Of a stretch of 64,000 nucleotides of DNA, positions 40,063-48,720 are shown piece by piece; positions within the stretch are counted from its first letter, which is position 1, and each line of letters begins with the position of its first letter. The stretch spans positions 1 to 64,000 of the forward strand of contig NZ_JAYGII010000001.1 of the NCBI RefSeq assembly GCF_034931365.1, given 5' to 3'. The translations under genes and the position numbers were made by a program. The notes beneath the pieces were generated by a model. It ran no database searches. It was not told the DNA's origin and saw nothing but the letters and a program-made list of their open reading frames with translations. Origin of the DNA: Natronospira elongata. Lineage in GTDB: Bacteria > Pseudomonadota > Gammaproteobacteria > Natronospirales > Natronospiraceae.

Positions 40063-41946
40063 ATGAGTTTGCTCAGTAACAGTGTATCCGGCCTGCTGGC
40101 CGCACAGCGCCAGTTGTCCACGACTGGCCACAACATTAGCAATGTGAACACCGAGGGCTACAGTCGCCAGCGGGTGGATCAGAGCACCCGCCAGGCACAG
40201 GGATTCGGTGACGGTTTCGTGGGCCAGGGTACCCAGGTCTCGGGCATCAATCGGGTTTTTGATCAGTTTCTGAGCGATCAGCTCCAAAATGCCACCTCGG
40301 CCTTCGAGGAGCTGGATACCTTCACCAATCTCGCCCAGCGAGTGGACAATCTGCTGGCGGATTCAGACGCTGGCCTCACCCCGAGTCTGCAGGCGTTCTT
40401 CAATGCGGTGCAGGAGGTGGCCGATGACCCGGCTTCCATCTCCGCCCGTCAGGTCCTGTTGAGCGAAGCCGAGGCGCTGGTGAACCGCTTTGACACCATC
40501 GACCAGCGAATGCAGGACCTGGAAAGTGAAATCAACACCCAGGTTCGGAACTCGGTTCAGGAGATCAATGGTATTACCGAAGCGATCGCAGACCTGAACT
40601 TTGAGATCGTCAATGCCAAGGGGCAGGGGCGTGGGCAGCCCAATGATCTGCTGGACAAACGTGATCAGAAACTGCAGGAGCTGAGCGAATTCGTCAGTTT
40701 CGAGAAAATCCAGGAAGACAGCGGCGCGGTGAATGTCTTCGTGGGCAATGGCACGCCCCTCGTGATTGGCAATTCGGCCAGTGAACTGGAAGCCCGGCGC
40801 AGCGATTTTGACCCCTCACGTCGGGAAGTGGCCGTTGCCAGTCAGCCCGAGCCGGGCAACATCAGCAGCACCCTGTCCGGCGGCTCGCTGGGGGGGGTGC
40901 TGGATTTTCGCGGCGAAGTACTGGATCCGACCCAGAATCAGTTGGGCAAGATTGCCTATGGATTGACCCAGTCTTTCAACGAAATCCATGCAGAAGGGAT
41001 TGATCTGAATGGTGAACTGGGCGAGGCATTTTTCTCCGTCCCCGACCCCACCGTGCTTACTCGCCGTGGCAATGAGGGGGATGCGGAACTGGAGGCAGTG
41101 GTCACCGACGCCCAGGATCTGACCGGGGGCGATTACCGCCTGCGATTCGTGAATGGGGACTGGCAGATCAATCGGGCCGATACCGGCGAGTTGGTGAATT
41201 TTACCGGGGACGGCAGTGCCGCCGACCCCTTCGTCTTTGACGGCATGGAAGTGGTGGTGGATGGCACCGTGGAAGAGGGCGACGCCTTCCAGATTCAACC
41301 CACCCGCAGTGCCGGTGGAGGCCTGGCCCGGGAGATCAATGATCCCCGGGCCGTTGCCGCGGCGGCCCCCATCGTTGCCGGCCCCGGCGATGACAACCTG
41401 GGCACTGGCAGCATCAGTCTCGGCGAAGTGGTGGATATCGATGATCCCGATCTGCTGGACACCGTGGAGATCGAATTCATCGATGAGGACACCTTTGAGA
41501 TCGATGGTACGGCCGTCACCTTCGAGCCTGGGGAGCCCATTGAATTCAATGGCTGGCGGGTGACCATCGAGGGCCAGCCCGAGGCCGGCGATACCTTCAC
41601 CGTGGAAGCCAATAGCGGTGCCACGGGGGATAACCGTAACGCCAACCGTCTCGCGGCCCTGGTGGATGAAGGGGTTCTCGACGGCGGCCAGACCTCCCTG
41701 CAGGACGCGGTGGGCGAACTGGTCGCCGATGTGGCGACCAAGACCTCCCAGTCCCAGTCCAACCGGGATGCCCAGCAAACCCTCAGGGATCAGGCCCGGG
41801 AGTCGCTGGAATCGGTTTCCGGGGTGAATCTCGATGAAGAGGCGGCGAATCTCATGCGTTTCCAGCAGGCATATCAGGCTTCGGCGCAATCCATCCGGGT
41901 GGCTGATACGGTGTTTCAGTCCCTGCTTAGCGCGGTAGGGAGGTAA
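40063..41946 (+). CDS. flgK: Hook-filament junction protein FlgK
   Basis: 627 residues. N-terminal SVSGLLAAQRQLSTTGHNIS and C-terminal SGVNLDEEAANLMRFQQAYQ define it. The middle contains long Asp/Glu-rich repeats such as DDPDLLDTVEIEFIDEDTF. A substrate of FlgN. Confidence 0.97.
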   Translation: MSLLSNSVSGLLAAQRQLSTTGHNISNVNTEGYSRQRVDQSTRQAQGFGDGFVGQGTQVSGINRVFDQFLSDQLQNATSAFEELDTFTNLAQRVDNLLADSDAGLTPSLQAFFNAVQEVADDPASISARQVLLSEAEALVNRFDTIDQRMQDLESEINTQVRNSVQEINGITEAIADLNFEIVNAKGQGRGQPNDLLDKRDQKLQELSEFVSFEKIQEDSGAVNVFVGNGTPLVIGNSASELEARRSDFDPSRREVAVASQPEPGNISSTLSGGSLGGVLDFRGEVLDPTQNQLGKIAYGLTQSFNEIHAEGIDLNGELGEAFFSVPDPTVLTRRGNEGDAELEAVVTDAQDLTGGDYRLRFVNGDWQINRADTGELVNFTGDGSAADPFVFDGMEVVVDGTVEEGDAFQIQPTRSAGGGLAREINDPRAVAAAAPIVAGPGDDNLGTGSISLGEVVDIDDPDLLDTVEIEFIDEDTFEIDGTAVTFEPGEPIEFNGWRVTIEGQPEAGDTFTVEANSGATGDNRNANRLAALVDEGVLDGGQTSLQDAVGELVADVATKTSQSQSNRDAQQTLRDQARESLESVSGVNLDEEAANLMRFQQAYQASAQSIRVADTVFQSLLSAVGR

Positions 41947-41952
41947 ACACTG

Positions 41953-43146
41953 ATGAGAGTGTCAACGAGCTGGTTTAATCTGAATGCGACTCTGCAAATG
42001 CAGAATCAGCAGTCGCAACTGGCTAAAACCCAGGAGCAGGTGGCCAGCGGCAAACGTATTGTCCGACCCTCCGATGACCCCATCGGCTCGGTCCAGGCCC
42101 TGGAGCTGGGGCGTGCCCTGCAGAAGAACGAGCAGTTTGACCGCAATGCGACCATCGCCCAGAACCGCCTCCAGACTCAGGAGAGCACCCTGACGGAGGT
42201 AGGGGACATTCTTCAGCGGGCCCGTGAGCTCACCGTGCAGGGGGCCAATGGCAGCCAGGGCAACGACAGCCGCCAGTTCATCGCCAATGAGCTGCGGGAG
42301 CTGCGCCAGTCCCTGATTGATTTGGCCAATACCAAGGATTCCAGCGACAATTTCATTTTCGCCGGCTATCGCGGCGGCACCCAGCCTTTTTCCCCGACCC
42401 CGGATGGCGTGACTTATAACGGCGATGAGGGCCAGCGCACGCTGCAGATTGGGCCCAATCGTTTTGTCACCGATGGCAACCCGGGCTCGGAAGTCTTCAT
42501 GCGTATTCGCGAGGGCAATGGGACTTTCAAGGTCGAGGCGGGTGAAGATAATCAGGGCACCGGTGTCATCAAGAACAGCAGTATCCGCGACCTCCAGGAC
42601 TGGACGGGGGACAGTTACGAAATCGAGATCCTCGCCGATGGCGAGTACGAGGTCCGTGATTCGGTCGGTGACGTGGTGGAGACGGGCGTGTTCGCCTCCG
42701 GCGAGACCATTGGCTTTTCCGGTATCGAGTTCATCATCGATGGCAATCCGGAAGAGGGCGATCTCTTTGAAGTCACCCCCAGCCGGAATAGCAGTATTTT
42801 CAATACCTTTGATCGCCTGATCGATGCCTTTGAAACGCCGGTTAGTAACTCCCGCGACCGGACGCGGCAGCTCAACGAGATCAACCGCTCCCTGGATGAT
42901 ACCGATCAGGCCATTTCGCGGATGCTGGAGGTTCGTTCGGAAACCGGCGCCCGCCTGAAGGCCGTGGAAGACCAGATGTCGGTCAATGACGGGGCTCGCC
43001 TGGACCTGGAAACCACCAAATCCGGCATAGAAGATCTCGACTATGCCGAAGCCATCACCCGCCTCAACCAGCAGCAGGTGGGGCTCCAGGCTGCCCAGCA
43101 GGCCTATGTACGGGTCCAGGGCCTGAGCCTGTTCAACTTCATGTGA
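41953..43146 (+). CDS. flgL: Hook-filament junction protein FlgL
   Basis: 397 residues. QEQVASGKRIVRPSDDPIGSV and the flagellin-like C-terminus LDYAEAITRLNQQQVGLQAA. Last gene of flgGHIJKL, seven bases after flgK. Confidence 0.97.
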   Translation: MRVSTSWFNLNATLQMQNQQSQLAKTQEQVASGKRIVRPSDDPIGSVQALELGRALQKNEQFDRNATIAQNRLQTQESTLTEVGDILQRARELTVQGANGSQGNDSRQFIANELRELRQSLIDLANTKDSSDNFIFAGYRGGTQPFSPTPDGVTYNGDEGQRTLQIGPNRFVTDGNPGSEVFMRIREGNGTFKVEAGEDNQGTGVIKNSSIRDLQDWTGDSYEIEILADGEYEVRDSVGDVVETGVFASGETIGFSGIEFIIDGNPEEGDLFEVTPSRNSSIFNTFDRLIDAFETPVSNSRDRTRQLNEINRSLDDTDQAISRMLEVRSETGARLKAVEDQMSVNDGARLDLETTKSGIEDLDYAEAITRLNQQQVGLQAAQQAYVRVQGLSLFNFM

Positions 43147-43182
43147 TCCAAGGAGCAGAACCCGGGCCTCAGGAATGGCACC

Positions 43183-43205
43183 GTGGGAGCGGATTCATCC
43201 GCGAT
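43183..43205 (+). repeat. REP-like palindromic element, copy 3
   Basis: GTGGGAGCGGATTCATCC followed by GCGAT; identical over 23 bases to copy 4 at 51951 and closely matching copy 1. Located just after flgL. Confidence 0.85.
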
Positions 43206-43329
43206 TTCAATCCCAAACCTGTCACACCGCTGTATCGCGCCCCCCAGGGCCCAGAAAACCGCCCCCGCAGCCGCCCATCCCGCTCCCTGCACCGTTCGTC
43301 GCCCGTTATGGAAAATTCCCCCCGGGCCC

Positions 43330-43356
43330 TAAAGTCTCCTCCCCTCCCGCCGTTAA
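43330..43356 (+). promoter_or_regulatory. Sigma-28 (FliA) promoter of fliC
   Basis: TAAAGTCT, 11-base spacer, GCCGTTAA: close to TAAAGTTT-N11-GCCGATAA, one change in the -10 and one in the -35. Confidence 0.88.
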
Positions 43357-43468
43357 GCCCACTGACAGCGCCGCAATTGTCCCATCGACCCAGAGGACCC
43401 GGCGTTGGGCATGAAGCCCGAGGTCTCACTCGGACAACTTCAGAAACGGCAAATTAGGAGTATGACTT

Positions 43469-45376
43469 ATGAGCATGGGTTCGGTTATTAACACCAACAT
43501 CATGTCGCTCAACGCCCAGCGGAACCTGTCTTCCTCCCAGGGCGCTCTGGCGACTTCCCTTGAGCGGCTCTCGTCCGGTCTGCGCATCAACAGCGCCAAG
43601 GACGATGCGGCCGGCCTGGCCATTTCCGAGCGTTTCACCGCTCAGATCAACGGTCAGAACCAGGCCATCCGGAATTCCAACGATGGCATTTCCTTCGCCC
43701 AGACCGCCGAGGGTGCGCTGGAAGAGGTCTCCAACCTCATGCAGCGTGTCCGCGAACTGGCTGTGCAGTCCGCCAATGACACCAACTCCGCCTCCGATCG
43801 GGAAGCCCTGAACCAGGAGGTTGAACAGGCTGTGGCCGAGATTCAGCGGATTGCCGAATCCACCCAGTTCAATGATCAGAACGTCCTGGACGGCACCCTC
43901 TCCGACCTGGTCTTCCAGGTGGGCGCCAACCGCGGTCAGACCATTTCCGTGGATGGTGTGGATTCCCGCACCGATCAGCTTGGTCTGCAGGTCTTCGGTG
44001 ATCAGGAGGGCGTCAACACCAGCGACCTGGCCGATGTGGCTGGTGGTGATCGCACCATCACGATTGGTGACGATTCCATCGATCTTTCCGGGGCCGGTGA
44101 CGACCTCTCTGCCATCGTTGACGCCATTAATGCCGAGGGCCTGTCCGGTGTTTCGGCTGAACAGGCTGAGTTCACCGAGACGGCCGAGATGACGGTGGGC
44201 TCGATTGAAGCCGCTTCGGATGGCGCTGGCGGATTAGAGGAAGTTTCCTTCGAATTCGATATTGGTAGCGCAACGATTTCGGTGGAAGCCGGCACTACCG
44301 GTGATTTCGGTGGAACGGCCTTGGCTATCGCGGTCGAAGAGGCCGTCAATGATGCCGACATTGGTGTGACCGTCGAGCGCGACGGGGACAGCCTGGTCTT
44401 CCGCAATGAAGACGGCGAGAATATCGAATTCTCCAACATGAGCATCACCAATGCGGCCGCCGGCGTCAATACCGATGACCTGAGCGTGGTCTTCGGCGAT
44501 GTCATGGGCGTGGGCGATGCCATCTCCAGCGTCACCACCGTTGCCACCACCGGCACCCTGGCTGTTAGCTCCCAGATTTCGGCGACCACTGGCAGCCAAG
44601 ACCTGGTGTTCGAGCTGGAAGTGGCCGGGTTCAGCAACGTGGAAGTCACTGTCTTGGCCGGTGATATTACGGCGGGCGGCTCGGTGGATCAGGATGCGCT
44701 CGGTAGTGCCATCGCCGCGAGTCTGGATGGTCTGGCTGACATTACCGCCGCTTACAGCGCCACAAGTAACGAGATTTCGGTGACCCGCGCTGATGGTGAT
44801 GACTTCACGATCGAGGGAGTCACCAATGCTACCAACATCGCCAGTCTTGATCTCAATGATCTGTTTGGTCAGCCGGGGCCCATCGAGTTTGATAACGGTA
44901 CTGTGGGTCAAGCATCCGGCGTAGAGGCCATCACCTCTGCCACCTTCCAGGCTGGCTTCGAGATTGAAGTTCGGGATCTGGATGCTGAAATCTCTGGTGA
45001 TGCCGAGTTCCTGCAAGCCATTGGTCTTCAGGACTCTGACGGCGACAATATCAGCCAGAGCCTGGATGTGGCCAACCTCAGCGTGCTGAGCCGGGCTGAA
45101 GCCTCGGATGCCATTCGCACCGCGGATGCGGCTCTGCAGCAGGTTTCTGGCTTGCGCTCCGAGCTGGGTGCGGTCCAGAACCGCTTCGAGGCGACCATTG
45201 CCAACCTGAGCATCGGCTCAGAAAACCTGACCGCCGCCCGTTCGCGGATTCAGGACACGGACTTCGCCGCTGAAACGGCCGAACTGACCCGTGCCCAGAT
45301 TCTGCAGCAGGCCGGTACCTCCATCCTGTCGCAGGCCAATGCCGTCCCGCAGACGGTCCTGGGTCTGCTGCAGTAA
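43469..45376 (+). CDS. fliC: Flagellin
   Basis: 635 residues with AGGAG eight bases upstream. N-terminal D0/D1 (1-145): LSSGLRINSAKDDAAGLAIS and RVRELAVQSANDTNS. C-terminal D1/D0 (about 540-635): ATIANLSIGSENLTAARSRI, ILQQAGTSILSQANAVPQTV. The 390-residue middle is variable and very rich in Asp, Glu, Gly and Thr. Only one lysine is visible in the whole protein (K44) and no Cys. Expressed from a sigma-28 promoter. Confidence 0.98.
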   Translation: MSMGSVINTNIMSLNAQRNLSSSQGALATSLERLSSGLRINSAKDDAAGLAISERFTAQINGQNQAIRNSNDGISFAQTAEGALEEVSNLMQRVRELAVQSANDTNSASDREALNQEVEQAVAEIQRIAESTQFNDQNVLDGTLSDLVFQVGANRGQTISVDGVDSRTDQLGLQVFGDQEGVNTSDLADVAGGDRTITIGDDSIDLSGAGDDLSAIVDAINAEGLSGVSAEQAEFTETAEMTVGSIEAASDGAGGLEEVSFEFDIGSATISVEAGTTGDFGGTALAIAVEEAVNDADIGVTVERDGDSLVFRNEDGENIEFSNMSITNAAAGVNTDDLSVVFGDVMGVGDAISSVTTVATTGTLAVSSQISATTGSQDLVFELEVAGFSNVEVTVLAGDITAGGSVDQDALGSAIAASLDGLADITAAYSATSNEISVTRADGDDFTIEGVTNATNIASLDLNDLFGQPGPIEFDNGTVGQASGVEAITSATFQAGFEIEVRDLDAEISGDAEFLQAIGLQDSDGDNISQSLDVANLSVLSRAEASDAIRTADAALQQVSGLRSELGAVQNRFEATIANLSIGSENLTAARSRIQDTDFAAETAELTRAQILQQAGTSILSQANAVPQTVLGLLQ

Positions 45377-45425
45377 TGGCGGCATAGAGGTACAGTCCAA
45401 TGACCTTCAATGGTCATCAGGAGGA

Positions 45426-45456
45426 GCGGGCAGGGTCGCAAGACCCTGTCCGCTTT
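45426..45456 (+). terminator. Terminator after fliC
   Basis: A 12-bp stem, GCGGGCAGGGTC with GACCCTGTCCGC, closed by the tetraloop GCAA and followed by TTT. A smaller hairpin (ATGACC/GGTCAT) lies just before it. Confidence 0.7.
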
Positions 45457-45523
45457 GGCCGTTGCAGCCCGTTAACATGGCCGGCTGCAATGGCGGGGCT
45501 GCGGCCCAAGGGAGGAGGACACC

Positions 45524-45931
45524 ATGTCTTACGAGATTGATGGTGCTCGCCTGAGCCAGGCTCTCGGTTCTCGAGGCGGCAATGCCTTGCCGTCCCTGTC
45601 TCGAAACGGCAATCAGGCCGGCAATACTATGCGCGACCTGAAGTCGGATGATCTGGAACGAGGCCGGGAACTGGATGGTCAGGATAGACAGGCCCTGGCT
45701 GATCGGGCGGCAAAGGAGCTACAGAATATTCAGACCCTGTTTCGCCCGGAACTGGAGTTCAAGGTGGATGATGTCTCGGGCAGAACCGTGATAACCGTCT
45801 ACAATCCGGAGACGGAGGAAGTGATTCGCCAGATTCCGCCCGAGGAGGCAGTGCGTCTGGCACATCTCTTGCAGGAACTGGGATCGAACGGTGACCTGTC
45901 TGAGATCAGCCTGATTAGGACACGCGCCTGA
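45524..45931 (+). CDS. flaG: FlaG family protein
   Basis: 135 residues. C-terminal FlaG domain: ELEFKVDDVSGRTVITVYN, EEVIRQIPPEEAVRLAHLL. FlaG limits filament length in several species. Begins with GGGAGGAGG; placed between fliC and fliD, as usual. Confidence 0.92.
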   Translation: MSYEIDGARLSQALGSRGGNALPSLSRNGNQAGNTMRDLKSDDLERGRELDGQDRQALADRAAKELQNIQTLFRPELEFKVDDVSGRTVITVYNPETEEVIRQIPPEEAVRLAHLLQELGSNGDLSEISLIRTRA

Positions 45932-45947
45932 GGTGCTAGGAGGTATT

Positions 45948-47339
45948 ATGCCCGCCATTACCAGCATGGGCATCGGTTCCGGTCTGGATATTCGCGGACT
46001 CGTGGATGATCTGGTGGAGGCTGAGCGGGCCCCCACACAGAACCGTATCGACCGCAATGCCGAGCGGGCCCAGGATCAGCTCTCGGCCATGGGCACCCTG
46101 AAAGGGCTCATCAGCCAGATGCAGGACGGGCTGAGTGATCTCAGAAGTCGGTCCGCCTTCCAGAGCCGCACGGCGGAGAGCAGTGCCGAGGACGTGTTCA
46201 CCGTTTCGGCAACCCGCCAGGCTGTGGAAGGCGCCTTTACGGTGCAGGTAGAGGAACTGGCTCAGTCGCATCGGATCGCTTCGCGTGAATTTGCAGATGG
46301 CGCCGGGACGGAGATGGGCAGTGGCACGCTCACTCTGAGTCTGGGCAATGACAGCTTCCAGTTGGCGGTGCCGGAGGGTGCTGACAGCCTCGCCCAGATT
46401 CGGGATGCCATCAACGTGGCGCCGGACAATCCCGGCATCACCGCGTCCATCATCAATACGGCAGAAGGGGCCCGACTGACCCTGACATCTCAGGAAACGG
46501 GCGCCGACAATGTCATTTCCGTCAGTGTCGATGCCGATCAGGGCGGCAGCCCGCTGGAAGATCTGGCCTTTGATCCTAGCCTGGATCCGGAAGATAACCC
46601 CATGAGCCAGGTAAGGGAAGCCCAGGATGCCCTGGTCTTCATCGATGACTTCGCGGTAACCAGCAGCAACAACACCCTGGACGGCGTCATCGACGGCGTG
46701 ACTTTGAATCTGAGGGACTCAGATCCCGGTGAGGTGCATAACCTGGTGATTGCCGAGGACCGGGCCCAGGGGCGGGAGTCTGTCGAGCAGTTCGTGGCAA
46801 GTTATAATGAACTGATCAGCCAGATCCGGGCATTGGCCGATGCCGACCCGGAGGAGGGCACCAGCGGGCCCCTGACCGGGGATTCCACGGCGAGAACCCT
46901 GGTCAGCCAGATGCGCAATGCCATCAACAGTTCGGTGGATACCGGGGCGGATTTTTCCTCGCTGGCCGGCCTGGGCATTGTCACCCGGGATGACGGCACG
47001 CTGGAGATCAATGACGAGCGCCTGGATGAAGCCATCAGCAATAACTACGATGCGGTGGGCAATCTCTTTGCGGGCGAGGGTGGCCTGGCCAATGCGGTGG
47101 ATACCGTCGCCAGAAGCTACACCCAATCCGGCGGGATTCTGGATAGCCGCTCCCGCTCCCTGGAAAACCGTTTGCAGGATCTGGGTAACCAGCAGGAAAG
47201 GCTGGATCGACGGATGGCCCGGGTGGAGTCCCGCTACATCAGTCAGTTCACGGCCATGGATCAGCTTGTGGCCCAACTCCAGGAAACCTCCAGCTTTCTC
47301 GATCAGCAGTTGGGTAATTTGCCCTTCAATAACCGATAA
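45948..47339 (+). CDS. fliD: Flagellar filament cap protein FliD
   Basis: 463 residues from ATG 45948, chosen for TAGGAGGT just upstream. N-terminal SMGIGSGLDIRGLVDDLVEAER and C-terminal RMARVESRYISQFTAMDQLVA mark it as the cap. Like FliC it contains only one visible lysine and many Asp/Glu. Confidence 0.97.
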   Translation: MPAITSMGIGSGLDIRGLVDDLVEAERAPTQNRIDRNAERAQDQLSAMGTLKGLISQMQDGLSDLRSRSAFQSRTAESSAEDVFTVSATRQAVEGAFTVQVEELAQSHRIASREFADGAGTEMGSGTLTLSLGNDSFQLAVPEGADSLAQIRDAINVAPDNPGITASIINTAEGARLTLTSQETGADNVISVSVDADQGGSPLEDLAFDPSLDPEDNPMSQVREAQDALVFIDDFAVTSSNNTLDGVIDGVTLNLRDSDPGEVHNLVIAEDRAQGRESVEQFVASYNELISQIRALADADPEEGTSGPLTGDSTARTLVSQMRNAINSSVDTGADFSSLAGLGIVTRDDGTLEINDERLDEAISNNYDAVGNLFAGEGGLANAVDTVARSYTQSGGILDSRSRSLENRLQDLGNQQERLDRRMARVESRYISQFTAMDQLVAQLQETSSFLDQQLGNLPFNNR

Positions 47340-47354
47340 CCCTTGAGGTGAACG

Positions 47355-47795
47355 ATGTATAACGTCTCTCGAAATGCTGCATTGACTGCCTACCGTGAGA
47401 TGAGTGTCCAGGGCGGGGTGGATGAAGCCAATCCCTATCGCCTGATCCAGATGCTGATGGAAGGGGCCCTGGATCGCATCTATCAGGCTCAGGGCTGTCT
47501 GGAGCGTGGTGAAGTGGGTCCCAAGGGTGAGCAGATCGGTCGGGCCGTGAATATCATTGACAGCCTGCGCGCCATGCTGGACCACAGCCATAATCCGGAA
47601 CTGTCCGAGCGCCTGGAACAGCTCTACGACTACATGTGCCGTCGCCTCACCGAAGCCAATCTGTACAATGATATGGAAAAGCTGGATGAAGTGGCGGGCC
47701 TGATGCGCGAGGTCAAGGCCGGCTGGGATGCCATCCCTGATGAGGCCGTCCAGGAGGCCGCCAGTCACAAGCAGGCACCCGCCGCGGTGGAATGA
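47355..47795 (+). CDS. fliS: Flagellin export chaperone FliS
   Basis: 146 residues. NPYRLIQMLMEGALDRIYQA and LYDYMCRRLTEANLYND are typical. Holds flagellin monomeric until export. Overlaps fliT by four bases. Confidence 0.96.
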   Translation: MYNVSRNAALTAYREMSVQGGVDEANPYRLIQMLMEGALDRIYQAQGCLERGEVGPKGEQIGRAVNIIDSLRAMLDHSHNPELSERLEQLYDYMCRRLTEANLYNDMEKLDEVAGLMREVKAGWDAIPDEAVQEAASHKQAPAAVE

Positions 47796-48142
47796 TGGAT
47801 CGTACGCTAATCGACAAATTGCCCCGTGAACGCCGCGAATGCCTGGAGCAGGTGCTTGAGCTCCAGGCGGCAATGACGGCCGCCGTGGAACAAGGGGATT
47901 GGGACAAGACCCGCGATCTGGAGAGCCGCAGGGCGCAGGAATTGCGGACGCTTTACGTAGAACCCGGAGACCTGGATGCCGAGTCGGGCGAAGCGCTGGC
48001 CGGCATTACCCGTGAGCTGATTGCCGCGGACAAGGCCCTGGTCAACCAGGTGATGGCCATGCGTAGCAAGCTTGACGCGGAACTGTCGGCGGTGCGAAGG
48101 GGGCAGAAGGCCGTTGGCGCCTATGCGGATAACCGGCCATGA
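47792..48142 (+). CDS. fliT: FliT-like flagellar chaperone
   Basis: 116 residues, helical and charged, with LEQVLELQAAMTAAVEQGDWDKTRDLESRRAQEL in the position where FliT proteins have the WD..ETR motif. Sequence conservation in this family is low, so the name rests mainly on place after fliS and on size. Confidence 0.75.
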   Translation: MMDRTLIDKLPRERRECLEQVLELQAAMTAAVEQGDWDKTRDLESRRAQELRTLYVEPGDLDAESGEALAGITRELIAADKALVNQVMAMRSKLDAELSAVRRGQKAVGAYADNRP

Positions 48143-48714
48143 GCGGCTCCGAGCAGTTCGCAGCGTTTTTTGATGGCCGGGTCAGCTTTCGGTCCCGGAT
48201 GCCCCTGAAGTGGGTGAGGTTCGAAACGGCCCTTGATGATGGCCAATTGGCTGCCCTGAATGAGCAGAATCTGGCCCTTCTCAGGGCGGTGGCTGCCCTG
48301 GAAGAGCGTCATACCGACACCAGTGACACGCAGCAGGTTGCCTTCAGTCCCGAACTTCAACGTCTTGAGGCGAAAGTGGATCTGCTCCTCACCCTGGTGG
48401 GCCAGATCCGTTCAGCCGATGGCTTGATACCCCCCAGCCACAGCATTGAGCTGGCCGCCGAAGGGGCGGCCTGGTGGCCGAAAGATGGAGAACAGGACCC
48501 AAAGGATGCGGAAGGCATGCTCGAACTGTCCCTGGCCGCCTACGCCACCCAGCCCTTGATTCTGCCTGCCCGTATCCAGGCTCACGGTGAGTGGGAAGGC
48601 CGTCCGGCCGTGCTGGGCCAATTCTTCGGCTTGAATGAAACCTGCCTGGATGCCTTGGGAAAATTCGTTTTTCGCCATCACCGGCGGGCCATTGCAGGGG
48701 CAAGGCAAGGCTGA
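48139..48714 (+). CDS. Atypical PilZ-like protein of the flagellar cluster
   Basis: 191 residues, overlapping fliT by four bases. N-terminal half is helical (LDDGQLAALNEQNLALLRAVAAL); C-terminal half matches the pattern of PilZ-like proteins found after fliT (SIELAAEGAAWWPKDG, LELSLAAYATQPLILPARI, FVFRHHRR). The standard RxxxR c-di-GMP motif is not evident, so binding is uncertain. Confidence 0.7.
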   Translation: MSGSEQFAAFFDGRVSFRSRMPLKWVRFETALDDGQLAALNEQNLALLRAVAALEERHTDTSDTQQVAFSPELQRLEAKVDLLLTLVGQIRSADGLIPPSHSIELAAEGAAWWPKDGEQDPKDAEGMLELSLAAYATQPLILPARIQAHGEWEGRPAVLGQFFGLNETCLDALGKFVFRHHRRAIAGARQG

Positions 48715-48720
48715 TTGAGT

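Larger units (their letters stand above)
43147..43468. other. Intergenic region upstream of fliC
   Basis: 322 bases with no supported gene. It holds a REP-like element (43183-43205) and the sigma-28 promoter of fliC (43330-43356), which leaves a leader of about 110 bases before the flagellin start. Confidence 0.7.

Noticed and set aside
45457..45523. Sigma-54 or sigma-28 promoter for flaG-fliD
   Set aside because: TTGG...GC pairs are present but at 7 to 8 bases instead of 12, and no GCCGATAA-like box is seen.
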